Shown here piece after piece: positions 1-6,790 of a stretch of DNA of 17,873 bases. How positions within the stretch are numbered: the stretch's first letter is position 1; every line of letters begins with the position of its first letter. The position numbers were made by a program, and so were the translations under genes. The notes beneath the pieces were generated by a model. It saw nothing but the letters and a program-made list of their open reading frames with translations. It searched no databases and was not told where the DNA came from. Source of the DNA: Planctomycetaceae bacterium (GTDB taxonomy: Bacteria > Planctomycetota > Planctomycetia > Pirellulales > Pirellulaceae); contig REEF01000592.1 in NCBI GenBank assembly GCA_007695205.1, positions 1 through 17,873 of the forward strand, given 5' to 3'.

Positions 1-45
1 CGGGTGCTTACCGAGCCTGATCCGAAACACAACAGGAACGCATGC

Positions 46-1044
46 ATGTGCCCGCTCCAACCAGTGACCGCTGTAACTTCCAAGCATCGGGTGCTTTGCA
101 TCGGCGACATGACGGCGGATGTACTCGCCAGTCCGGTGCCCAAGCTTCCTCAGCCCGGCGAAGTGTCCATGACCGATCGCATCGTCTTCTGCCCTGGCGG
201 CAATGCTTTGAACGCAGCGATCGCCCTTCGGCGGCTGGGCGAGTCCGTTCGGTTTGTCGGCAGTCTGGGGGACGATGCGTTTGGCGATCTGTTGATGGCA
301 CAACTGGACACGTTGGGCCTTGACCTTCGCGATGTTCGCCGCGAACCGGGATGCGCGACACCGACCACCCTGGTGTATCGCGCTCAAGGCGAGGACCGGC
401 GCTACATCGGCGCGCTGGGGGCTGCCGCGCGGTTCACCGGCGAATCGATCGCACCGGAAACGATCCCCGAAGACGGCGTGCTGCTGGCTGCGGGGTACCT
501 CAAGCTGCTGGCGTGGAACGACGACGCGCTTGCCGAACTTTTTCGTTGCGCCCGCCAACGTCGCTGCCAGGTGGTGCTGAACGTCTGCCTTCCTTGCGAA
601 GGACATGTGGGCGCCGAGCGGTGTTTGCGGCTGTTGCCCCAAGTCGATGCATTTGTGCTGAACGAGGACGAGGCTCGGGTGCTGACGGGCAAATCGGAGC
701 CACTCGCCCAAGCAAACGGTTTACGCAGCGCCGGGGCGCGGCGGGTGATCGTCACTCGCGGGACGCAGGGCCTGTACGCCCAAGACGAAAGCGGCGAGGT
801 CGAGATGGGCGCGTTCACGGTGCCGCTGGTGGACCCGTCGGGTTGTGGCGACTGCTTCAACGCGGGCTTGATCGCAGGCTTGCTACGTCGCGGGGATCTG
901 CTTGCGACATTGCGTCTGGCCAGCGCCGTGGGAGCATTGGCCGCCACCGCACTGGGCTGCACCAACGGCGTGCCATCGTTGGCGGAAGTCGAACGGTTCT
1001 TAAGAGAAAACGAGGTCGAATATCGAACGACCCGCTTTCGTTGA
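46..1044 (+). CDS. PfkB-family carbohydrate kinase (ribokinase-like)
   Basis: Probable cytoplasmic ATP-dependent sugar or nucleoside kinase of the PfkB/ribokinase family, 332 aa from the chosen ATG. The N-terminal substrate-binding signature is visible at G51-G52-N53 (GGNALNAAIALRRLG). The C-terminal family signature is DPSGCGDCF, with D263 starting it, a G-C-G anion hole, and D269 as the expected catalytic base. The family usually has A in the middle of G-A-G-D; here it is C. Start choice: ATG at 46 has AGGAA at 34-38 with 7-nt spacing. The frame stays open back to a GTG at position 4 and to the window edge, so a longer N-terminus is possible, but the conserved fold begins about 12 residues after this ATG. 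The M3 peptidase gene follows on the same strand after 116 bp. The specific substrate (ribose, fructose, adenosine or another) cannot be read from the sequence. Confidence 0.88.
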   Translation: MCPLQPVTAVTSKHRVLCIGDMTADVLASPVPKLPQPGEVSMTDRIVFCPGGNALNAAIALRRLGESVRFVGSLGDDAFGDLLMAQLDTLGLDLRDVRREPGCATPTTLVYRAQGEDRRYIGALGAAARFTGESIAPETIPEDGVLLAAGYLKLLAWNDDALAELFRCARQRRCQVVLNVCLPCEGHVGAERCLRLLPQVDAFVLNEDEARVLTGKSEPLAQANGLRSAGARRVIVTRGTQGLYAQDESGEVEMGAFTVPLVDPSGCGDCFNAGLIAGLLRRGDLLATLRLASAVGALAATALGCTNGVPSLAEVERFLRENEVEYRTTRFR

Positions 1045-1160
1045 AGCCTAGGATCAGGACGCCCGAGATCGCTTTGGCAACGCGGGGACTCTCGTGCTCC
1101 TTGTGCTTGGGTTGCGAACGCCGGAACGATCGCTTAGGCTTACGACCGTCAAAGGAATTA

Positions 1161-3329
1161 ATGTCGCGTACCCTATCAAGGAATGTGATGCACTCGATGA
1201 TAAAGAATGGTCTGAAGGCGGTTGCGTTGGCGGCGGGGCCCGGATTGGCTTCTGTCGCTTTGGCAGGGAATCCGCTTGTCCAGCCCTGGTCCGGACCTTA
1301 CGGTGGCGTTCCGCCCTTGGATCGGGTGCAGGTCGAACATTTCGTGCCGGCTTTTGAAGCGGCCATGGAAGCATACCGAGGCCAGTTACTGGCCATTGCG
1401 GAGAACCCGGAACCTGCCACGTTCGACAATACGATCGCCGAATTCGAACGGGCAGGTCGCGTGTTTCAACAGGTGCAAACCGTCTACGGCTTGTGGAGTT
1501 CGTCGCTCAGCAGTCCCGAGTTCCAAGTGGTCGAACGCGACATGGCGCCGCGACTGGCTGCTTTTCGGGACGAGATCACGCAGAACCAGCCGCTGTTCCG
1601 GCGGATCGAAGTCGTCTATGAATCGCCGGGTAAGGACCGCTTGACTGCCGAGCAACAGCGGCTGGTGTGGTTGCATTACACGAATTTCGTCCGCGCGGGT
1701 GCCAAGCTGGATGCCGAGCAGAAATCGCGAGTCGCGGCGATCAATCAGCGCCTGGCTGCCCTGTTCACCGCGTTCAGCCAGAACCTGCTGGCCGACGAGG
1801 AACAAGACGCGACGATCCTGACCGACCCATCGCAACTGGCTGGGTTGCCCGAATCGCTTCGCGAGGCGGCGGCGGCCGAGGCGCAGCGGCAGGAGTTGAC
1901 CGGGAAGTGGGTGATCGCCAACACACGATCCAGTGCCGAACCGTTCTTGACCTACTCCGACGATCGCGGTCTGCGCGAGCAGGTTTGGCGACGTTTCGTC
2001 AGCCGCGGCGATCATGCGGGCGAGCGTGATAACAAACCACTGATCATCGAGATCCTGCAGTTGCGAGCCGAACGAGCTCGTTTGCTGGGATACCCATCCC
2101 ACGCCCACTGGCGTTTAGAAAACTCGATGGCGAAAACTCCCGAGCGGGCGATGCAACTGATGGAAGCCGTCTGGACTCCGGCGGTCCAACGCGTCGGTCA
2201 AGAAGTGGCTGACATGCAACAGGTGGCCGACGCCCAAGGCGCGACGTTTCGGATCGAGCCCTGGGACTATCGGTACTATGCGGAAAAGGTGCGTCAGGCC
2301 AGATACGATTTCGACGAGAACCAGGTCAAGCCCTACTTGCAATTGGACCAATTGGTCCAGGGGATGTTTTGGGCCGTCGAAGAATTGTTCGGCTGGAAGA
2401 TCCAGCCGGCAGCCGACGTCCCCGTGGCTCACCGTGACGTACGGGTCTGGGAAGTCCTCTGCGATGGGGGACATTCGATCGGTCTGTTCTATTTCGACCC
2501 GTTCGCTCGGCCTGGGAAACGGTCGGGGGCTTGGATGAGTTCCTACCGCAGCCAGGAACGTTTTGACGGGGACATCATCCCGCTGGTTTCCAACAACTCG
2601 AATTTCCTGAAAAACGCTCCGGGCCAACCGGCGCTGATCTCTTGGAACGACGCTCGGACCCTGTTCCACGAATTCGGTCATGCCATGCATGGGTTGGCCT
2701 CGGACGTTCACTACCCATCGCTGTCCGGCACTCGAGTACCCCGCGACTTCGTGGAATTGCCCTCCCAGTTGTTCGAGTACTGGTTGGCGACCCCCGAATT
2801 GTTGAACCGCTTTGCGCTGCATTACCAGACCGGCGAGCCGATTCCGGCCGAACTGGTCGAACGCATCCAACGGGCTTCGACGTTCAATCAGGGCTTCGCG
2901 ACCGTCGAGTTCCTGGCCAGCGGTCTGTTGGACATGCAATTGCACCAATCCGACGGCCAGCCGATCGATCCTGCGGCATTCGAACGCGAGCAGTTGAAAG
3001 CTTGGGGGATGCCCGACCAGATCGTCATGCGGCATCGTCTGCCGCATTTCGCGCACATCTTCTCCAGCGACGGCTACTCGGCCGGTTATTACAGTTACCT
3101 ATGGGCCGACACGCTGACCGCCGACGCGGCGGAAGCGTTCGAGGAAGCCGGTGGGTTCTACGATCAAGCGACCGCCAAGCGGCTGCTGGAATCCATCCTG
3201 GCTCGTGGTAATACCCGCGATCCGGCGGAATCGTATCGGGAATTTCGAGGCCGAGATGCGACGATCGACGCCTTGATGCGCGATCGCGGTTTCCCCGTGC
3301 CAGAGGCCTTGGCCGAGACATCCGAGTAG
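1161..3329 (+). CDS. dcp: Exported M3-family metallopeptidase, Dcp-type peptidyl-dipeptidase
   Basis: Zinc metallopeptidase of family M3 (thimet oligopeptidase/Dcp group), which hydrolyses short peptides; Dcp enzymes release C-terminal dipeptides. The 722-aa product has HEFGH at H503-E504...H507 and the third zinc ligand E532 in the segment DFVELPSQ. The local sequence SGTRVPRDFVELPSQ is more like Dcp than OpdA. The late motif FSSDGYSAGYYSYLWAD supplies the conserved substrate-binding Tyr/Gly loop. The N-terminus reads as a signal peptide: basic start, hydrophobic GLKAVALAAGPGLASVALA, likely cleavage after ALA, so the enzyme probably acts in the periplasm, unlike cytoplasmic E. coli Dcp. The open frame extends far upstream, but that part is a shadow of the kinase gene. 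ATG 1161 has AAAGGA at 1151-1156. ATG 1188, with AAGGA at 1178-1182, is an equally good start and leaves the signal peptide intact. Confidence 0.9.
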   Translation: MSRTLSRNVMHSMIKNGLKAVALAAGPGLASVALAGNPLVQPWSGPYGGVPPLDRVQVEHFVPAFEAAMEAYRGQLLAIAENPEPATFDNTIAEFERAGRVFQQVQTVYGLWSSSLSSPEFQVVERDMAPRLAAFRDEITQNQPLFRRIEVVYESPGKDRLTAEQQRLVWLHYTNFVRAGAKLDAEQKSRVAAINQRLAALFTAFSQNLLADEEQDATILTDPSQLAGLPESLREAAAAEAQRQELTGKWVIANTRSSAEPFLTYSDDRGLREQVWRRFVSRGDHAGERDNKPLIIEILQLRAERARLLGYPSHAHWRLENSMAKTPERAMQLMEAVWTPAVQRVGQEVADMQQVADAQGATFRIEPWDYRYYAEKVRQARYDFDENQVKPYLQLDQLVQGMFWAVEELFGWKIQPAADVPVAHRDVRVWEVLCDGGHSIGLFYFDPFARPGKRSGAWMSSYRSQERFDGDIIPLVSNNSNFLKNAPGQPALISWNDARTLFHEFGHAMHGLASDVHYPSLSGTRVPRDFVELPSQLFEYWLATPELLNRFALHYQTGEPIPAELVERIQRASTFNQGFATVEFLASGLLDMQLHQSDGQPIDPAAFEREQLKAWGMPDQIVMRHRLPHFAHIFSSDGYSAGYYSYLWADTLTADAAEAFEEAGGFYDQATAKRLLESILARGNTRDPAESYREFRGRDATIDALMRDRGFPVPEALAETSE

Positions 3330-3354
3330 ACCCTCACGTTGCTTCAAGCTTCCT

Positions 3355-3383
3355 CGTAGGACGGATTGCCAATCCGTCCTACG
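3355..3383. repeat. Perfect 29-nt palindrome between convergent genes (REP-like or bidirectional terminator)
   Basis: Arms CGTAGGACGGATT and AATCCGTCCTACG are exact reverse complements of 13 bp around a GCC loop. It lies 25 nt after the M3 peptidase stop and 17 nt before the stop of the convergent C25 peptidase, so a transcript from either side would fold it. There is no U-tract, so it is not a classical intrinsic terminator. From general familiarity, near-identical palindromes are dispersed in planctomycete genomes and yield the peptide TDWQSVL when translated; I could not check this here. No second copy is present in the window. Confidence 0.7.
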
Positions 3384-3400
3384 TGTCTGGCATGCCTTGC

Positions 3401-5026
3401 CTACTCCGTGCTGGCCGTCTCCGACGGGCGATGTACAAAGATGCGGGTGGCGCCCTCGGCCGAACCGTTCGCGTTCTCGATCCAAACTCGCACGTAACAA
3501 GGACCGCGCGTTTGGAGTGGTACGTCGACGCAGAGTGCGAAATCGTCGCTTGCCACTTGGTAGGACTCGCGAGCCCAAACGCGATCGTTTGCTTGATGAT
3601 ACGTGGTATCCATCGAACGAAGGAATTCGTCGCACCAGTGAAACTGCCTACGAGCGGGTAGGTCGTGTTTCAGCCGATCGCGGCGGCTGACGATCTCGAC
3701 CGTCGCCGTACCAGAAATCTCGCTTCGACCGTGGACCGTTAATGTCTGGCCGGCAGCGATCTGATCGGGCACGTCCAACAAAAGTCTTGACGGGCGGCGA
3801 ATGGTCAACAACGGATCGCCCAGCAGGTTGAACAGCGCCAGATGCTCGTGCCGTTCGTCGGCCAGCCGATCCGACATGGGGCTGATGGCGGCGGCCAGTG
3901 CATCCAGTAACTGGCGGTTGGGATCGTCTTGAGGCTGGACTTGAGCCATGGATTGCTTGGCGCGGCAGAACGCTTGGCCCAGTGTCGGCGCCTGATAGCG
4001 AAAAACCTGATCCATCAGGCCCAGACTCAGCACGGCCATCGCATAGGGCAACGTGACACGCGAGCCGCCGATCACCGCCACCGGACCGCCGGGGTGCCGC
4101 AACATCACCTCGGCCAAACAGTCCTGCGGCTGATCGAAAGCGCCCGTATAGCAGGCCAACATCAACGCGATCGGACGGCCCCGTTCGACACGCATGCGGT
4201 CCACGTCCGAGACGGATAGGATCGGAAAGGCCGCGTCGGGCACGCGCAGCGCATCCAGCCGCTGTTGGTGTCCGTGTCCGATATACACCCAAAACAAGCC
4301 GCCTTCGTTCATCCTGTCCAGCACCACATCGCGAAATCGACGCGGATCCGGGCAGTAAGGGCTTTGCCAATTGGCGTGGGTCATGGTCGTTTCGAAGTTG
4401 TCCGGGATCCCGTCGGTGAGAAAACGGCGAGTCACCATTTCCAGCACCGAATCGACCAGACGCCCAAATCCGCCGACTCCGGCAACCAGATGGATCTGAC
4501 GATGCCACGTACCATGATCGGTGGACGTTTCATAATCCAGGATCTTGTGTACCAGCGTCCGCAACTGGTCGGCATCCCGCACCGATAATCGGCCCACTGG
4601 CACTTCCGGTACCCCATCTCCCGTCAAGTCGCCATAGGGGTTGTCGGTGGCGATCCAGGGTTCTGAGCCCCATTGGATCGTGACCCGGGCGGGGACATAG
4701 TGAGTCGGTGTGGATCGTCGTCGCTGATCGGGATCCGACACCGATTCCAGTGGGACATCCCCGACCAGGACAACGCCGCGCAGTGGCGACTGCCGGGCTA
4801 GTTGCCGGATTTCTTCACGGATCTGTTCCGCCGAACCGTCGCTAGAAAGGAAGACCGGGCGATAGCCTTGAGCCTGCCGATAGGCCATCCAGGGGGTAAA
4901 CGCTTCGCGCAGACCCTCCGGGCAGACAACGGCAACATCTGGTGGGGCAACATCTGGTGGGGCATCGGCTGGGGCAGCATCGGGTGAGACGGCGCAAAGA
5001 ATCAGCGTCAGAAAAAACGAATGCAT
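3401..5026 (-). CDS. Secreted C25-family (gingipain-like) cysteine peptidase
   Basis: A 541-aa predicted secreted cysteine peptidase of clan CD, family C25 (gingipain fold). The catalytic dyad is visible: His in VYIGHGH (H251; H253 is the second His) and Cys in MLACYTGAF (C292), each after a hydrophobic beta-strand as in gingipains and caspases. Before this lies the usual subdomain with GVVLVGDVP and a segment (DNPYGDLTGDGVPEVPVGRL) typical of C25 proteins. After residue ~410 there is a beta-rich tail (LLLDVPDQIAAGQTLTVHG...) that looks like an Ig-type C-terminal domain. The N-terminus (MHSFFLTLILCAVSPDA) is a signal peptide followed by a Pro/Ala/Asp-rich stretch. The start is firm: GGAGGT at 5032-5037 is 5 nt before ATG. 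It is the last gene of a four-gene operon, 27 bp after the small membrane protein. Substrate specificity is unknown; bacterial C25 proteins can also process surface proteins. Confidence 0.85.
   Translation of the reverse strand: MHSFFLTLILCAVSPDAAPADAPPDVAPPDVAVVCPEGLREAFTPWMAYRQAQGYRPVFLSSDGSAEQIREEIRQLARQSPLRGVVLVGDVPLESVSDPDQRRRSTPTHYVPARVTIQWGSEPWIATDNPYGDLTGDGVPEVPVGRLSVRDADQLRTLVHKILDYETSTDHGTWHRQIHLVAGVGGFGRLVDSVLEMVTRRFLTDGIPDNFETTMTHANWQSPYCPDPRRFRDVVLDRMNEGGLFWVYIGHGHQQRLDALRVPDAAFPILSVSDVDRMRVERGRPIALMLACYTGAFDQPQDCLAEVMLRHPGGPVAVIGGSRVTLPYAMAVLSLGLMDQVFRYQAPTLGQAFCRAKQSMAQVQPQDDPNRQLLDALAAAISPMSDRLADERHEHLALFNLLGDPLLTIRRPSRLLLDVPDQIAAGQTLTVHGRSEISGTATVEIVSRRDRLKHDLPARRQFHWCDEFLRSMDTTYHQANDRVWARESYQVASDDFALCVDVPLQTRGPCYVRVWIENANGSAEGATRIFVHRPSETASTE
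4931..4960. repeat. Two perfect tandem copies of a 15-bp unit within the C25 peptidase gene
   Basis: The unit GGCAACATCTGGTGG occurs twice back to back (4931-4945 and 4946-4960) and is followed by a degenerate third copy. On the minus strand it encodes the repeated Pro/Asp/Val/Ala stretch (APPDV twice) just after the signal peptide. Because 15 is a multiple of 3, copy-number change would alter linker length without breaking the frame. Confidence 0.85.
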
Positions 5027-5053
5027 CGACGACCTCCATGGCGGCCAGTTGTA

Positions 5054-5299
5054 CTACGCCAGTGCCGCCAAGAGCAAGAGAAGAATCAGCCACACGCCAT
5101 ACAGCGTCACTGCCAAAGCTAGCAGCCTGGGTCGAGGTGGCCGTGGACGGGCAGGCAGCCAGAAGGGCTGCTGCTGGGTCGAGACGCGGCGTTGTGCCGA
5201 GCCCTTCTCGGAGGGGAGACGCCGACGATTTTTCTTGGAGGGAATGGCCACAGGGCAACCATGACTTCGGTAGCGCGGAACGAACTCGCTGGCTTTCAC
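5054..5299 (-). CDS. Small tail-anchored membrane protein of unknown function
   Basis: Predicted 81-aa protein that I do not recognise. It starts at GTG 5299, overlapping the TGA stop of the preceding Minf_1886 gene as GTGA, an arrangement typical of translational coupling. The first 50 or so residues are polar and very basic (SKKNRRRL, RRVSTQQQ, RPRPPRPR). The last ~23 residues (LLALAVTLYGVWLILLLLLA) form one strongly hydrophobic helix ending almost at the stop, suggesting a tail-anchored inner-membrane protein with a cytoplasmic basic domain. The frame is open further upstream to 5527, but that part lies over the Minf_1886 gene and is a shadow. There is no clear Shine-Dalgarno site of its own. 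It fills the space before the C25 peptidase gene, whose start is 27 bp downstream. Support is the coupling, the spacing and the membrane helix, with no homology. Confidence 0.55.
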   Translation of the reverse strand: MKASEFVPRYRSHGCPVAIPSKKNRRRLPSEKGSAQRRVSTQQQPFWLPARPRPPRPRLLALAVTLYGVWLILLLLLAALA

Positions 5300-5712
5300 C
5301 GTTTGCCGACCGAGATCTGAAACTCCTGCACGAACGCGGTGTCGAAATCGTAAACGTCGTCGAAATCCTCGCGACGATCGGAATTCGATTTCTTCATCTC
5401 GTTGATTTCGATCAGATTGTAGACGATTTCGCCGAAGTCGCCGGTCGACCTGATTCCCCAGTCGTTCAAAACCAGCTTGGCCATCAGGCCAAACTGTTCT
5501 GTCGCGAACAAGCGAATCGCCTCGCATAATTGCTGGCCCGTCACATGAGCTTCGGGCGCAGCAGGATCGTCAGGGTTCGACGATAGCCCTTGCCCCATGC
5601 TCAATTCACTGTGAGCGTAATTCAATGCTTCCCGGACGAACTGGTACGCCTCCAGCTTGTAACGCCGGTCTCTTCTCAACAGCTTGATAATCGGAGGAAC
5701 GATAGTAGCCAT
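5296..5712 (-). CDS. Minf_1886 family protein (conserved, function unknown)
   Basis: A 138-aa protein matching my recollection of the Minf_1886 family, seen mainly in Planctomycetes and Verrucomicrobia. Shared marks are the opening YKLEAYQFVREALNYA, the central VTGQQLCEAIRLFATEQFG, then WGIRSTGDFGEIVYNLIE and SDRREDFDDVYDFDTAFVQEF near the end. It looks like a small, mostly helical, soluble cytoplasmic protein, with no signal peptide or membrane helix. Its biochemical role is not known to me. It starts 5 nt after the PSP1 stop codon, and its stop overlaps the start of the next small gene, so it sits firmly in the middle of an operon. No Shine-Dalgarno site precedes the ATG, so translation probably depends on ribosomes finishing the PSP1 frame. 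Confidence 0.85.
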   Translation of the reverse strand: MATIVPPIIKLLRRDRRYKLEAYQFVREALNYAHSELSMGQGLSSNPDDPAAPEAHVTGQQLCEAIRLFATEQFGLMAKLVLNDWGIRSTGDFGEIVYNLIEINEMKKSNSDRREDFDDVYDFDTAFVQEFQISVGKR

Positions 5713-5717
5713 GATTT

Positions 5718-6617
5718 CTACGGGCCCAAGTCAGCCTTTCGTTTTTCCTTACCGCTTTTTCGAACCACCGACAACACTTCGCCAACATCCAGCATCAGTC
5801 GCCGGTTGTCTTCCATCTGGACCAGCACTTGTTGAGCCAGGATTTCGTGCCCCAATACTCGCGCCCGACCTTGCGACGTCACGACATCGGCATTGATCGG
5901 CGGCAACCTGCGTTGCAGTTCCAGATACGTGTCGTACTCGAATCGCAGGCAGCACTTCAAACGTCCGCAACGGCCTGATATCTTCGTGGGATCCAACGTG
6001 GCCTTTTGCAGCTTGGCCATCTTCATCGAAACAGGAGGCATCTCGACCAGATGGCAGCCGCAGCATACGTCCTTGCCACAGTCGCCGAAATCGGCCAGTA
6101 ATTTGGCTTCATCCCGGACTCCGATTTGACGCATTTCGATCCGCGTTTGGAACTCGGTGGCCAGACGTCGCACCAATTCCCGAAAGTCGACTCGTCCTTC
6201 GGCCAAGTAGTACACAATGATGCGTTCGCCGCCAAACAAATGCTCGACATCCACCAACTGCATCTGCAGTTCCAAGTCACGGATATGCCGCAAGCACAGA
6301 CGGAATTCCTCTCGAGCGTTGGCTTCGATATGGGCCAATTCATTCGAATCTTGGCAGGACATCTCTCGCAGGATTTGGCCACCCGACGAAGCGGCCACCC
6401 CATCGTTTTGTTGGTCTCCGTTGTGTTGCCCGTGCGGGCGATCGTCGGATGCATCTTGCGAGTCGTCGGTCGAGGCCTTGCACAGGACCTCACCGATTTC
6501 CAGCCCGCGGTTGGTGCGTACAATGACCTTCGTGCCGCGCAACAAGCTAGAGCCATTGCGAGCCGACATCACTCCCAAAAATCGCATGGCACCGTATCGG
6601 ACAATGTATTCTGACAT
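5718..6617 (-). CDS. PSP1 domain protein (YaaT/RicT-like)
   Basis: A 299-aa cytoplasmic protein with the PSP1 C-terminal domain. In Bacillus, RicT (YaaT) forms the Y-complex with RicA and RicF, binds Fe-S clusters and promotes RNase Y-dependent RNA maturation. The N-terminal strands (YIVRYGAMRFLGVMS...VIVRTNRGLEIGEVL) and the conserved PVSMKMAKLQ...LDPTKISGRCGRLKCCL block are clear. Seven cysteines cluster at 180, 185, 186, 188, 217, 222 and 223 and are candidate cluster ligands. Odd: residues ~47-80 form a hydrophilic Asp/Gln/Asn/Gly-rich insertion between strands. The frame extends 20 codons upstream, but ATG 6617 (MSEYIVRYG) begins exactly at the conserved domain. It has no Shine-Dalgarno site. 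First gene of the operon with Minf_1886, the small membrane protein and the C25 peptidase; RicA and RicF homologues are not in this window. Older annotation may call it signal peptidase-like. Confidence 0.87.
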   Translation of the reverse strand: MSEYIVRYGAMRFLGVMSARNGSSLLRGTKVIVRTNRGLEIGEVLCKASTDDSQDASDDRPHGQHNGDQQNDGVAASSGGQILREMSCQDSNELAHIEANAREEFRLCLRHIRDLELQMQLVDVEHLFGGERIIVYYLAEGRVDFRELVRRLATEFQTRIEMRQIGVRDEAKLLADFGDCGKDVCCGCHLVEMPPVSMKMAKLQKATLDPTKISGRCGRLKCCLRFEYDTYLELQRRLPPINADVVTSQGRARVLGHEILAQQVLVQMEDNRRLMLDVGEVLSVVRKSGKEKRKADLGP

Positions 6618-6723
6618 AGGGCGGAAACCGCAAACGAGGACGCGAATCGCACGAGGCTGTTGAACGGCACAGCACAAGGCATCGCGTGAGAAACATCGAC
6701 CTGATGCGTCTCAGGCGTCGACC

Positions 6724-6753
6724 ATTATATCGCCGCCTGTCGTGTTCACGCAA
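6724..6753 (-). promoter_or_regulatory. Candidate sigma70-type promoter for the PSP1 operon
   Basis: On the minus strand a perfect TATAAT (6729-6724) lies 18 nt downstream of TTGCGT (6753-6748), a half-match to the -35 consensus. Transcription would start near 6717 and give a leader of about 100 nt before the PSP1 ATG at 6617. The position, directly after the previous minus-strand gene and its hairpin, fits an operon promoter. Confidence 0.5.
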
Positions 6754-6758
6754 TGGCG

Positions 6759-6785
6759 CAGCCAATTTCGTTCGAAAAACGGCTG
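6759..6785 (-). terminator. Candidate hairpin downstream of the coiled-coil protein gene
   Basis: Outer arms CAGCC (6759-6763) and GGCTG (6781-6785) enclose inner arms TTTCG/CGAAA around a TT loop. It begins 5 nt after the stop codon of the 474-aa gene and just before the PSP1 promoter. The stem is interrupted and no U-tract follows, so termination is only suggested. Confidence 0.35.
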
Positions 6786-6790
6786 AATCC

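Noticed and set aside
402..965. Antisense open frame of 187 codons over the sugar kinase
   Set aside because: Low-complexity Ser/Arg/Pro-rich translation without any motif; the kinase signatures are on the plus strand.
351..1160. Upstream 270-codon extension of the M3 peptidase frame
   Set aside because: It lies over the PfkB kinase in another frame and is Arg-rich shadow sequence; the signal peptide marks the real start near 1161-1188.
1045..1160. Long-range inverted repeat AAGCCTA / TAGGCTT between kinase and peptidase genes
   Set aside because: Only 7 bp over a loop of more than 80 nt; not convincing as a terminator or regulatory fold.
2115..3056. Long antisense open frame (313 codons) opposite the M3 peptidase
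   Set aside because: The translation has no recognisable domain, and the plus-strand frame carries the full zinc motif; long antisense frames are expected in GC-rich genes.
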